Positions 9,090 to 17,148 of a stretch of DNA of 64,000 nucleotides are shown piece after piece. A program made the position numbers and the translations under genes. The notes beneath the pieces were generated by a model. The model was not told the DNA's origin and did no database searches. It saw only the letters and a program-made list of their open reading frames with translations. Within the stretch, counting starts at the first letter, position 1. Each line of letters opens with the position of its first letter. The stretch is from Myxococcales bacterium. GTDB taxonomy: Bacteria; Myxococcota; Myxococcia; Myxococcales; JAKAPL01. The DNA lies in contig JAJXUD010000014.1 of NCBI GenBank assembly GCA_021783235.1, forward strand, positions 1-64,000, given 5' to 3'.

Positions 9090-10577
9090 TCAGCCGGCGC
9101 GCGGGGCGGGCGGCGCCGCGAACGGACGCCCTCCTAGCCGCGAGGCGCGGATCAGGATCTCCCGCAGCGCCTCGACGGCCCCGCCCGTCACCGCGGCGGC
9201 CTCGGGCGGGAAATCGCCGGGCAGCTCGGACCGCCCCGGCACGATCACCACGGCGCCAATTCGGCGCGCCGCGAGGGTCGCGAGCTCGGCGTGGGCCGGG
9301 CCGATCGGTTCGGGCAGCAAGAGAAGGCAGCCGATCGCTCCGGCGCCGAACGGGGCCCAGAGCGGGCGCAGCTCGGCCGCCGCGGGCAGCGCCAGGAGGT
9401 CGATCACGAGCCCCTCGGCCAGCTCGAGCTGGCCGACCGTGCCGATCCCCACCGCCGGCGCGAACGTCGGATCGCCGCGCAGCTCCCGCACGGCGCCGAG
9501 CTCGCGCAGGCACGCCGACAGGAGCGCGGCGTCCGTCCAGCCGAGGAGCAGCTTGCCGCTCCCCGCGGCCCGACCGGGCGAGAGCCGCTGTAGCCTCGCC
9601 CGGAGCGTGTGCAGCGTCGCGGCCGGCACGAGCGGCCGCGACTCCCGCCGCGCCGGGGCCGCGGCCGGGACCACGATTCCCTTTTCGATGAGCGTCCCGA
9701 GCTCCTGGAGCAGCGCATGGTCGGTGGCCGGCGAGCGGTCGAGCAGCTCGGCCAGGGTCGCGCCGCCGCGCACGAGGGCGAGGAGCTCGGCCGTCAAGGG
9801 CCGTTGCTCCCCGTCGAGCAGCTCGGCGCGCGGGGTGAGCCGCAAGGGGAGCGTCGGGTCCGGCAGTCGGGCGCGGAGGCCGGCGATTTCGTCGGCCTGC
9901 CGCAGCCCTTCGAGCAGGAGCTCCCCGACCGATCGCCCGATCTCGCCCGCCGGGCCCGGCTCGCCGGGGGCGAAGGCGAAGCCTCCCTCGCGCCAGAGGA
10001 GCAGCCGGAAGAGCGCCTTGATGCCGCTCGCCCCCTCGGCCTCGGCCTCGGCGACGACGCCCGCCGAAAGGCGCAGCCGCGCGATGCCGAGCGGCCCCGC
10101 GACGCGCAGGACGCCGCTCTTGCGGTTCTGGCCGAGGATCTGGAGGAGGTCCGTCAGCGGAAGCTGCCCGAGCGTCCCCTCCATCGCCTGGTCGCCCCGC
10201 CGCGCCTTCTGGGCGGCCTCGAGCCGGCGGAAGGTCTGGCCGATCCGGGAGAGCAGCTCGTCGACGTTGAACGGCTTGCGCAGGAACGCGTCGTGCGGCG
10301 CCGCCGGCTCCCCGGTCGGCTCGCTCGCGCCGGTCACGAGGATGGGCACCTGCTCGGTGTGCGGGTTCGCGCGGAGGATCTGCCGGAAGGTCGCGAGGTC
10401 GAGCAACGGGCAGGCGGTGTCGAAGAGGACGAGGTCCGGCGGGCGCATGACGCAGAGCTCGAGGGCCCGCGAGCCGGTCCGGACCGCCGCCACCTTGTAA
10501 CCGCGCCGCCGCAGCTGCGGCGCGAGCAGCCGGGCGGTCTGCGGATCGGGATCGGCGATGAGGAGGTGGCGCGCCAT
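9090..10577 (-). CDS. Response regulator with DUF4388 domain
   Basis: 495 aa from ATG 10577, behind GAAGGAGTC. The N-terminal receiver (MARHLLIADPDPQTARLL, phospho-acceptor in LVLFDTACP, Lys in LRKPF) looks intact. A classic DUF4388 domain follows at about 150-230 (EGTLGQLPLTDLLQILGQNRKSGVLRV). The C-terminal half is helical, with a degenerate domain rich in Leu and Ala. DUF4388 (PatA/FrzS-type) domains occur in polarity and motility regulators. The gene lies 13 nt downstream of the receiver/GAF/GGDEF-like gene, so they are probably co-transcribed and may work in one relay. Confidence 0.8.
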   Translation of the reverse strand: MARHLLIADPDPQTARLLAPQLRRRGYKVAAVRTGSRALELCVMRPPDLVLFDTACPLLDLATFRQILRANPHTEQVPILVTGASEPTGEPAAPHDAFLRKPFNVDELLSRIGQTFRRLEAAQKARRGDQAMEGTLGQLPLTDLLQILGQNRKSGVLRVAGPLGIARLRLSAGVVAEAEAEGASGIKALFRLLLWREGGFAFAPGEPGPAGEIGRSVGELLLEGLRQADEIAGLRARLPDPTLPLRLTPRAELLDGEQRPLTAELLALVRGGATLAELLDRSPATDHALLQELGTLIEKGIVVPAAAPARRESRPLVPAATLHTLRARLQRLSPGRAAGSGKLLLGWTDAALLSACLRELGAVRELRGDPTFAPAVGIGTVGQLELAEGLVIDLLALPAAAELRPLWAPFGAGAIGCLLLLPEPIGPAHAELATLAARRIGAVVIVPGRSELPGDFPPEAAAVTGGAVEALREILIRASRLGGRPFAAPPAPRAG

Positions 10578-10590
10578 GACTCCTTCGGAC

Positions 10591-12423
10591 TCAGTAAGGT
10601 TGCAGGTCGAACGCCTGCTGCAGGCGCGAGACGAGATGGTCGACGAGGAAGCGGTCGTCGGTGTGGAGCGCTTGGGTGGCGCCTTTTTCGTGGAAGAAGC
10701 CGTAGGCCCCACCGGCCGAGAGGAAGAGGGCGAAGGCGTGGTCCGCCGCCCGGGGCGCCGCCGCGGGATCGACGCAGACCGGCGTCACGCTGGGGTGGGA
10801 GATCTCGGCGGGGCCGCGCCGGCCGAGGACGTAGATCCGGGGGACGAGCTCGCGGCCGGGGAGCGCCTGGAGAAGCGGCAGCTCCGCCCGCAGCTCCGGG
10901 ACGCCGAGGTAGAGCAGCGCACGGCTGCTCCCGAGCCGGGAGACCTCGCGGCCGAGCTCGCGCTGGACCGCGGAGAAGAGGGCGGGATCGACCCGGGCGA
11001 CGCTCGGGTTCGCGCCGCGCCCCGCCGTCGCCGAGGGGCCGCGCAGCGCGTCGAGCGTCTGCCAGAAGTCGAGCTCATCGAGCTGCAGCCGGCGGCAGAG
11101 CGTGCCGCGCGATTCATCGATCCGCGCCCGGCAGCGGTCGAGCAGCTCGTCGAAGTCGTGGCCGTCGCCCGGAAACGTCGCCCCGCCCACCGTGACCCGC
11201 AGCGCGGGGCCGTCGTCCGTCGCGGTCGCCTCGAGCTGGCGCGCGAGATCGAGCACGCGTCGCTCGAACACCATCCCCCCGAAGCGGTCGGTCTCGGGGA
11301 GGACCGCGTAGAACTCGGCCTCAGCCACCTTCGAGAGGATGTCCGCGTCGCGCGCGAGACCGGCGAGCCGCGCGACGAAGCCCCGCAGCGCCTCGGCGAT
11401 GGCCTCGGGGGGCCGCTCGCGGCGCAGCGCCTCGAGGTTCTCGACGCGAACCGAGACGAGCGAGAACTCCCGGCCGTAGCGCTGCGCCTTGTAGAGCTCC
11501 TTCCCGGCGTAGTCGATGAAGTAGGAGAGGTTGTAGGCGGGGGAGTCGCGGTCGCGCAGGCCGATGCGCTCGAGCTCGGCGAAGCGGCGGGCGTTGCGCA
11601 GGGCGATGGCGGCGAGCTCGCCCACCGCCTGGGCGCGGCCGAGGTCGGCGCTCGTGAAGGGGCCCGCGAGCCGGTCGCCGAGGAAGAGCAGGCCGACGAG
11701 CCGAGACTGCGCCGAGAGCGGCACGTAGCAGCCGCCGTCCGCCCCGGAGGAGAAGGGAGCGCTCCCCTCGAGCCGCGCCGCGAACGGCCCGTCGCCCGGG
11801 TCGAGTCGGAGGGGCAGCGAGGCCCGGTCGACGAGGCCGCGGTGCGAGCTGAGCAGCAGGGCGCCGCCCTCGGAGCGCAGCCAGAGGGCGGCGCTCTGGG
11901 CGTCGACCAGCTCGGAGAAGAGCGCGAGGACGAGCTTCTGCAGCGGCTCGAGGTCGACGACCGCGAGCATGTCGAGGCAGCGTCGGTAGAGCGCCTGCGC
12001 GTGCAGCCCCTCGATGTTCTCGGTGAGCAGCCGGCGGTGCTCTCGCCGCAGCCGGCCTCGATCGATGCCGCGCGCGACGAACGAGCGCAGCTCCTCCGGC
12101 CCGGCCGGCCAGGCGACGAAGTCGGCGCAGCCGGCGCGCAGCGCGCCCGCGCCGAGCTTCGGGCGGTCGGCCGGGACGATGGCGACGATCTCGAGGTCGG
12201 TGTCCAGCTGGCGCAGCCGCTCGATCGCCGCGGGCGCGGCGGCCGCCTCGGCGTCGACGAGGCAGAGCTCGAAGCGGCGAGCCTCGAGGATCGGGAGGGC
12301 GGTCTCGAGGCTCGCCGCCGTGGCGGGCTCGCCGGCGCCGCCGAGGAGCTCGGCCATCTCGCGCGCGATCCGCTCGTCGGGGTGGATGAAGAGGATCGGG
12401 CGGGCGCCGGCGATCTCGCTCAA
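10591..12423 (-). CDS. Receiver-GAF-degenerate GGDEF signalling protein
   Basis: 610 aa. The start is TTG 12423: it overlaps the dapF stop as TTGA and has GGAGAAGGG upstream. Domains: receiver (1-120, LCLVDAEA), a coiled linker, a GAF domain (about 165-315, GLLFLGDRLAGPFTSADL) and a C-terminal GGDEF-like domain (about 340-480) in which the signature has decayed to AEAEF, so diguanylate cyclase activity is unlikely. A further 110 residues at the C-terminus are unassigned. Degenerate GGDEF domains often act as c-di-GMP or partner sensors. Sharing a transcript with dapF seems to be organisational rather than functional. Confidence 0.75.
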   Translation of the reverse strand: MSEIAGARPILFIHPDERIAREMAELLGGAGEPATAASLETALPILEARRFELCLVDAEAAAAPAAIERLRQLDTDLEIVAIVPADRPKLGAGALRAGCADFVAWPAGPEELRSFVARGIDRGRLRREHRRLLTENIEGLHAQALYRRCLDMLAVVDLEPLQKLVLALFSELVDAQSAALWLRSEGGALLLSSHRGLVDRASLPLRLDPGDGPFAARLEGSAPFSSGADGGCYVPLSAQSRLVGLLFLGDRLAGPFTSADLGRAQAVGELAAIALRNARRFAELERIGLRDRDSPAYNLSYFIDYAGKELYKAQRYGREFSLVSVRVENLEALRRERPPEAIAEALRGFVARLAGLARDADILSKVAEAEFYAVLPETDRFGGMVFERRVLDLARQLEATATDDGPALRVTVGGATFPGDGHDFDELLDRCRARIDESRGTLCRRLQLDELDFWQTLDALRGPSATAGRGANPSVARVDPALFSAVQRELGREVSRLGSSRALLYLGVPELRAELPLLQALPGRELVPRIYVLGRRGPAEISHPSVTPVCVDPAAAPRAADHAFALFLSAGGAYGFFHEKGATQALHTDDRFLVDHLVSRLQQAFDLQPY

Positions 12424-13232
12424 GGGCCCTTCTCCGGCAGCTCGATCTCCCCATGGAAGACGGCCGCCGCAGGGCCGCGCAGCGAGACGGAGGCGAGGTT
12501 CTGGGCGACCGTGGCCCAGAGCCGGCCACCCGGCAGGTCGATCCGAATCTCGTCGCCCGGCCGGGCGATCCCCTTCGCGCAGGCTGCCGCGGCGGCGGCC
12601 GCCGCCCCGGTGCCGCAGGCGAGCGTCAGCCCGGCCCCGCGCTCCCAGACGACGAGCCCGAGCCCCTCGGGCCGAACCGCGCAGAGCTCGACGTTGGTGC
12701 GGCGCGGCGCGAAGCGCGGGTGGCGCTCGATCGCGGGTCCGAGGGTCCGGGCGGTCGCCTCGTCTGCCTCGCCCGCCTGGGCGAAGACGACGAAGTGCGG
12801 GTTGCCGAGCGAGACCGCGATCCCCTCGACGCGCCGCCCGGCCGCCTCGATCGTCTCCGGCTCGCCCAGCCGGGGGCGGCCGATCTCGGTGACGACCGCG
12901 CCCGCTCCCCCGTCGTCGCAGCGCAGCGGCCCGGCGTCGGTGTCGACACAGAAGGGCCCGGCCGCCTCGGCGAGGAGCCGCGCCGCCGCGCAGCGCAGCC
13001 CGTTGCCGCACATCTCGGCGACGCTGCCGTCGGGGTTGTAGATGTGCAGCCTCGCCCGCGACCGGCCGTCCCGTGGCGGTAGCAGCGTGAGGACTCCGTC
13101 GGCGCCCACCCCGAGGTGCCGATCGCAGAGCAGGCGCGCCTCGTCCGGGGTGACGAGCTCGCCGCCGGAGCGGGAGTCGACGAGGAGAAAGTCGTTCCCG
13201 AGCCCCTGGACCTTTTCGAACGACAGCCGCAT
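12420..13232 (-). CDS. dapF: Diaminopimelate epimerase
   Basis: 270 aa, the normal family length. It interconverts LL- and meso-diaminopimelate in the cytoplasm for lysine and peptidoglycan synthesis. The N-terminal KVQGLGNDFLLVD signature and both catalytic cysteines are present (EMCGNGLRC and LACGTGAAA), as is the GNPHFV substrate motif. The start ATG 13232 lies 72 nt from the divergent amidohydrolase start. The stop overlaps the TTG start of the downstream signalling gene, so dapF leads a three-gene minus-strand operon. Confidence 0.95.
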   Translation of the reverse strand: MRLSFEKVQGLGNDFLLVDSRSGGELVTPDEARLLCDRHLGVGADGVLTLLPPRDGRSRARLHIYNPDGSVAEMCGNGLRCAAARLLAEAAGPFCVDTDAGPLRCDDGGAGAVVTEIGRPRLGEPETIEAAGRRVEGIAVSLGNPHFVVFAQAGEADEATARTLGPAIERHPRFAPRRTNVELCAVRPEGLGLVVWERGAGLTLACGTGAAAAAAAACAKGIARPGDEIRIDLPGGRLWATVAQNLASVSLRGPAAAVFHGEIELPEKGP

Positions 13233-13304
13233 CGGAGGGCAGCATACCGCGCCGGCCTCGAGATCCGAGCGGGGAGGGGTGGCGCTGGGGTACGTTCCCC
13301 ACCG

Positions 13305-14252
13305 ATGCGGCTCGACCTCCACGTCCACCTCGCCGCCGCCGGCGTCCACGGCGCCGAGCTCTCCGACGCCTTTCGCCGCTCGGTGGCCTACCGCTTCCTC
13401 CTCCGCTCCCTCGGCCTCCCCCGCGGCGACGACGGCGCCCTCACCGAGGCCTACGCCGCTCGAGTCGTCCAGGCGGCCGAGACCGCCCGCGAGCTCGACG
13501 GCTGCGTCGTCCTCGCCCTCGATCGCCCCCACAGCGAGGTCGGTCTGCCGCTGCCGGGAGACCTCTTCGTCGGAAACCGCGTCGCCGCCGAGGTCTGCCG
13601 GAAGAGCCCTCGGCTCTGGCTCGGCGCGAGCGTCCACCCCTACCGGCAAGACGCGCTCGAGGCGCTCGACGAGGCGAGGGCGCTCGGCGCCGTGCTCGTC
13701 AAATGGCTCCCGAACGTCCAGCGGATCGATCCCGCCTCCCAGCGCTGCCGCCCCTTCTACCGGCGGCTGCGCGAGCTCGGCCTGCCGCTCCTCTCGCACA
13801 CGGGGCGCGAGCACACGATCCCGCGCTGGCGGCAGGCGCTCGGCGACCCCGCCCGGCTCGAGTCGGCCCTCGCGGAGGGGGTCACCGTGATCGCGGCCCA
13901 CGCGGGCACGGGTGGCGAGCGCGGCGATCTCGCCACCGTCGTCGATCTCGCCCGCCGCCACCCGCGCTTCTTCGTCGAGTGCTCCGGCTGCTGGACCCCC
14001 GGCCGCTTCGGCGAGCTGCGCGAGCTCCTCTCGATCGCCGAGCTGCGCGACCGCTGGGCCTTCGGCTCGGACTTCCCCGTCCCGGTCTTCTGGCCGCTCC
14101 TCTGGGGTCGCAGCGATCCCGCGCTGCGGCGACGAGGCCGGGAGGCGGAGAACCCGCTCGACGCGCGCGCGCTCGCCGCGCTCGCGTCGGGGCTGCCGGC
14201 AGAGGCCTTCGAACGCTCCGCGCGCCTCCTCGGCCCACGGGACGGGGTATGA
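13305..14252 (+). CDS. Metal-dependent amidohydrolase (TIM-barrel)
   Basis: 315 aa. It opens with the metal-ligand motif LDLHVHLAAAG and keeps further barrel motifs: VLVKWLPN (position of the bridging Lys strand), LSHTGREH, VIAAHAGTGG and the terminal FGSDFPV Asp. This is the amidohydrolase-related superfamily; the substrate cannot be told. ATG 13305 follows TACGTT by 8 nt with only a weak ribosome-binding sequence (GGGG) further up, again suggesting a very short leader. The ORF track start at 13116 overlaps dapF and is rejected. The stop overlaps the start of the GGDEF gene (ATGATG). Confidence 0.8.
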   Translation: MRLDLHVHLAAAGVHGAELSDAFRRSVAYRFLLRSLGLPRGDDGALTEAYAARVVQAAETARELDGCVVLALDRPHSEVGLPLPGDLFVGNRVAAEVCRKSPRLWLGASVHPYRQDALEALDEARALGAVLVKWLPNVQRIDPASQRCRPFYRRLRELGLPLLSHTGREHTIPRWRQALGDPARLESALAEGVTVIAAHAGTGGERGDLATVVDLARRHPRFFVECSGCWTPGRFGELRELLSIAELRDRWAFGSDFPVPVFWPLLWGRSDPALRRRGREAENPLDARALAALASGLPAEAFERSARLLGPRDGV

Positions 14253-15211
14253 TGGCGCCGATGCCCTCCGAGCTCGCCGGCCGATCGATCCTGCTCGTGG
14301 ACGACGACCGGGCCAACGTGGCGCACCTGCGCGGCGAGCTCGCCGCCGAGGAGTACCGCTTCCTAGAGGCCTACGACGGGGCCGCCGCGCTCTCGGCCGT
14401 CCGCGACTCATCCCCGGACCTCGTGCTCATGGACGTCGAGATGCCCGGGCTCGGCGGCATCCAGGTCTGCCGGATCTTGAAGAGCAGCCAGCCGCAATTC
14501 GGCTTCGTGCCGGTCATCCTCATGACCGCGCGCGGCACGCAGGGGAAGGTCGAGGGGCTCGAGCTCGGCGCCGACGACTACCTCGTCAAGCCCATCGACG
14601 CCGCCGAGCTGCGCGCCCGCGTCAAGTCGATGCTCCGGCTCAAGGCGTCCAACGACGGCCTCCAGGCGGCGAACCGAAAGCTCGCCGAGTTGAACGCGAG
14701 GCTCGAGGAGCTGTCGGTCACCGACGCCCTCACCGGCCTGCACAATCGCGGCTTCTTCGATCGAAGGTTCGAATACGAGTTCAATCGGGCGCGCCGCTAC
14801 CGCTCCTCGCTCGCGCTGCTCATGATGGACATCGACCACTTCAAGAAGCTCAACGACGCCCATGGCCACCAGTTCGGGGATCTGGTCCTCCAGGGGGTCG
14901 CGAAGGCGCTCCAGGCCTGCCTGCGCGACGTCGACACCATCGCGCGCTACGGCGGCGAGGAGATCGTCGCGATCCTCCCCGAGACTCCCCAGGCCGAGGT
15001 GGCCGGGGTCGCCGAGCGGCTGCGGCTCGCCGTCGAGAGCGCCGAGTTTCTGGACCAGGGCGGGCGCGTTCCCGCCACGATTTCCATCGGCGCCGCCCTC
15101 TACCCGAACCGGGTGGCCCAGTCCCGCGCCGACCTGCTCAAGCTCGCGGACGACGCCCTCTACCGGGCGAAGGAAGGCGGGCGCAACCGCGTTCGTTTCT
15201 ATGAGGAGTGA
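14252..15211 (+). CDS. PleD-like response regulator diguanylate cyclase
   Basis: 319 aa. The N-terminal receiver (SILLVDDDRANV, phospho-acceptor in LVLMDVEMPG, Lys in YLVKPID) is complete. A short coiled linker (LQAANRKLAELNARLEEL) leads to a GGDEF domain (about 165-315) with an active GGEE signature (YGGEEIVAI) and an upstream RDVD that fits the product-inhibition I-site RxxD. It should therefore make c-di-GMP on phosphorylation. The start overlaps the preceding stop; ATG 14249 and ATG 14261 are alternatives. Its gene is co-linear with the amidohydrolase and the lipoprotein. Confidence 0.9.
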   Translation: MAPMPSELAGRSILLVDDDRANVAHLRGELAAEEYRFLEAYDGAAALSAVRDSSPDLVLMDVEMPGLGGIQVCRILKSSQPQFGFVPVILMTARGTQGKVEGLELGADDYLVKPIDAAELRARVKSMLRLKASNDGLQAANRKLAELNARLEELSVTDALTGLHNRGFFDRRFEYEFNRARRYRSSLALLMMDIDHFKKLNDAHGHQFGDLVLQGVAKALQACLRDVDTIARYGGEEIVAILPETPQAEVAGVAERLRLAVESAEFLDQGGRVPATISIGAALYPNRVAQSRADLLKLADDALYRAKEGGRNRVRFYEE

Positions 15212-15218
15212 TGACCAC

Positions 15219-15632
15219 ATGAGACGCCCCCTCGCCGCCCTGCTCGGCGCCGCCGCAGTTGCCCTCGCGCCCGCCTGCCACGGCCGGGAGGCTCCCGACG
15301 ACGCCTTCCGCGCGTTCACCGCCGCCGTCATCGCCCACCGCGCGGACGACGCCTGGAGCCGCCTCACGAAGGAGAGCCAGGAGGCCATGACCGCCGCCGC
15401 CGCGAAGGTGGCGGCGCTCTCGCCGAAGGGCTCGGTGCCGACCGACCCGAAGCAGCTGCTCTTCGGAGAGGACGTCGGCCTCGCCCAGCCCGTCGACGAG
15501 ATCAAGGTCGAGGATGAGAAGGGCGCCGCCGCCACGCTCGAGGTCGTCACCGGCCCCTCCCACCACGAGGTCCACATGGTGCGCGAGGACGGTCGCTGGA
15601 AGCTCGACCTGACCGACGGGTTGAAGCTCTAG
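15219..15632 (+). CDS. Small lipoprotein, unknown
   Basis: 137 aa with a lipoprotein signal (LLGAAAVALAPAC, Cys at about 20). The mature part (AFRAFTAAVIAHRADDAWSRLTKES, later REDGRWKLDLTDG) resembles NTF2-like/DUF4878-type lipoproteins in pattern: helices first, then beta strands ending in a short W-K-(L/I) strand. GAGGAG, which overlaps the end of the GGDEF gene, serves as its ribosome-binding site, so it is co-translated with the cyclase. The function is unknown. Confidence 0.7.
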   Translation: MRRPLAALLGAAAVALAPACHGREAPDDAFRAFTAAVIAHRADDAWSRLTKESQEAMTAAAAKVAALSPKGSVPTDPKQLLFGEDVGLAQPVDEIKVEDEKGAAATLEVVTGPSHHEVHMVREDGRWKLDLTDGLKL

Positions 15633-15679
15633 CAGGCCGCCGGGCAGTTGCCGTTCACCCTTCGGCGATAGCCGGAGTT

Positions 15680-16717
15680 CTACCGCCGCGCGCGCGCCTT
15701 GAGGTACGGGTCGAGCTGGAACCGCTTCACGTTCGCGTTGTGGCAGACGAGCGTCGGGCAGAAGGCGTGGGTGCCGTCGCCCTTGGCCACGAAGTAGAGA
15801 TCCTGGCACTGGCTCGGGTGGAGGGCGGCCTCGAGGGCGGCGGCGCCGGGGCTCGCGATGGGGCCGGGGGGGAGGCCCGCGGTCGTGTAGGTGTTGTACG
15901 GGTGGGGCGTCAGCAGCATCTTCTTCGTCAGGTTGCCGTCGAAGTGGCCCTGGGCGAGCCAGACCGCGTAGATGACGGTGGGATCGGTCTGCAGCCGCAT
16001 GCCGATCCGGAGCCGGTTGTGGAAGACGCAGGAGATGCGCGGCCGCTCCTCGGCGCGGCCGGTCTCCTTCTCGACGATGGAGGCGAGCGTGACCGCCTGC
16101 AGCTCGTCGAGCTTCGGGTCGCCACCGGGGAGGGCGCGCACCTTCGCCCAGGCGCTCTGGAAGTGCTGGACCATCTCGGCGACGAGCTTCGCGGGCCGTC
16201 GCCCCTTGGGCTCGAGGTAGGTGTCGGGGAAGAGGAAGCCCTCGGCGGTGGGGGCGGGGACGCCGAGCTTGTGCATGAGCTTCGGGTCGCGCATGGCGGC
16301 GAGGAGCGCCTGCGGATCGGCGAGGCCGGCCCTCCCCCAGAGCTCTGCGATCTCGTCCATCCGCAGCCCCTCTGGGATGGTCACCCTGTAGAGCTTCACC
16401 TTCCCGGAGAGCAGCTCGGCGAGGACCTGCTCGGGGCTCAGTGCACCGTCGAAGCCGTATTCGCCGCGTTTGAGCCTGCGGTCGGCGTGGCGGAGGCGAC
16501 CGTAGAGGTAGAAGCGCGCGCCGTCCGAGACGACCCCCGCGGCCTCGAGGGCGTGGCTCAGCTCGGCGAGGGTCTCGCCGGCGGCCACCTCGACGTCCCG
16601 TTCGCCGGGGCCGCCGAACGGCGTGTGGACGAAGGCCTGGAAGCGGAGCCCGACGACGCCCGCGGCCGCCACAGCGAGGAGCACGAGCACGGCGAGGACG
16701 GCGAGGAGTCGTCTCAT
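15680..16717 (-). CDS. mltG: Endolytic murein transglycosylase MltG (YceG)
   Basis: 345 aa: one N-terminal transmembrane helix (LLAVLAVLVLLAVAAAGVVGL), a LysM-like subdomain (ERDVEVAAGETLAEL), then the catalytic YceG domain. The catalytic Glu lies in SIVEKETGRAEERP, followed by VFHNRL, LQTDPTVIYA and YNTYTTAGLPPGPI, all family hallmarks. It cleaves nascent glycan strands at the inner membrane and is thought to end glycan elongation. It overlaps ruvX by ATGA and is last in the six-gene operon, a ruvX-mltG order also seen in many other bacteria. Confidence 0.95.
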   Translation of the reverse strand: MRRLLAVLAVLVLLAVAAAGVVGLRFQAFVHTPFGGPGERDVEVAAGETLAELSHALEAAGVVSDGARFYLYGRLRHADRRLKRGEYGFDGALSPEQVLAELLSGKVKLYRVTIPEGLRMDEIAELWGRAGLADPQALLAAMRDPKLMHKLGVPAPTAEGFLFPDTYLEPKGRRPAKLVAEMVQHFQSAWAKVRALPGGDPKLDELQAVTLASIVEKETGRAEERPRISCVFHNRLRIGMRLQTDPTVIYAVWLAQGHFDGNLTKKMLLTPHPYNTYTTAGLPPGPIASPGAAALEAALHPSQCQDLYFVAKGDGTHAFCPTLVCHNANVKRFQLDPYLKARARR

Positions 16718-17148
16718 GCGGGGTCGACCTCCGGCGAGCCCGCGTCCAGCCAGCCCTGGAGGATGATCTGGGCCGCGAGCGTGTCGATGACTTCCTTGCG
16801 CCGGCGCCGCGAGACGTCGGCCTGGATGAGGACGCGCTCGGCCTCGGCGGTGGAGAGCCGCTCGTCCCAGAGGAAGACCGGGAGCCCCAGCCGTTCGTGG
16901 ATCTTGCGCGCGAAGGCGCGGGTCTTCTCGGCGCGCGGCCCCTCGCTGCCGTCCATGTTGAGGGGGAGCCCAACGACGACGCGGAGGACCTCGCGCTCGG
17001 CGCAGAGGGCGGCGAGTCGCTCGAGGTCCTTCCGGTCGCCCACTCGGTCGAGCGAGCCGGCGCCCTGGGCGGTGAGACCGAGCGGATCGCTCACGGCGAG
17101 ACCGATGGTCCCATCGCCGTAGTCGACGCCCAGCGCGCGGCCGATCAC
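16714..17148 (-). CDS. ruvX: Putative pre-16S rRNA nuclease / Holliday junction resolvase RuvX (YqgF)
   Basis: 144 aa, normal family length. An RNase H-like fold with acidic residues in ALGVDYGDGTIGLAVSD, VVVGLPLNMDGSEGPRA and FLWDERLSTAEAE. YqgF proteins process the 5' end of 16S rRNA precursors in E. coli and were earlier proposed as alternative Holliday junction resolvases. GTG 17148 overlaps the stop of the TPR lipoprotein gene (GTGA), and the end overlaps mltG. Confidence 0.93.
   Translation of the reverse strand: MIGRALGVDYGDGTIGLAVSDPLGLTAQGAGSLDRVGDRKDLERLAALCAEREVLRVVVGLPLNMDGSEGPRAEKTRAFARKIHERLGLPVFLWDERLSTAEAERVLIQADVSRRRRKEVIDTLAAQIILQGWLDAGSPEVDPA

Noticed and set aside
10558-13041. 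827-aa plus-strand ORF over the regulators and dapF
   Set aside because: Shadow of dapF and the receiver/GAF gene, whose motifs are unmistakable.
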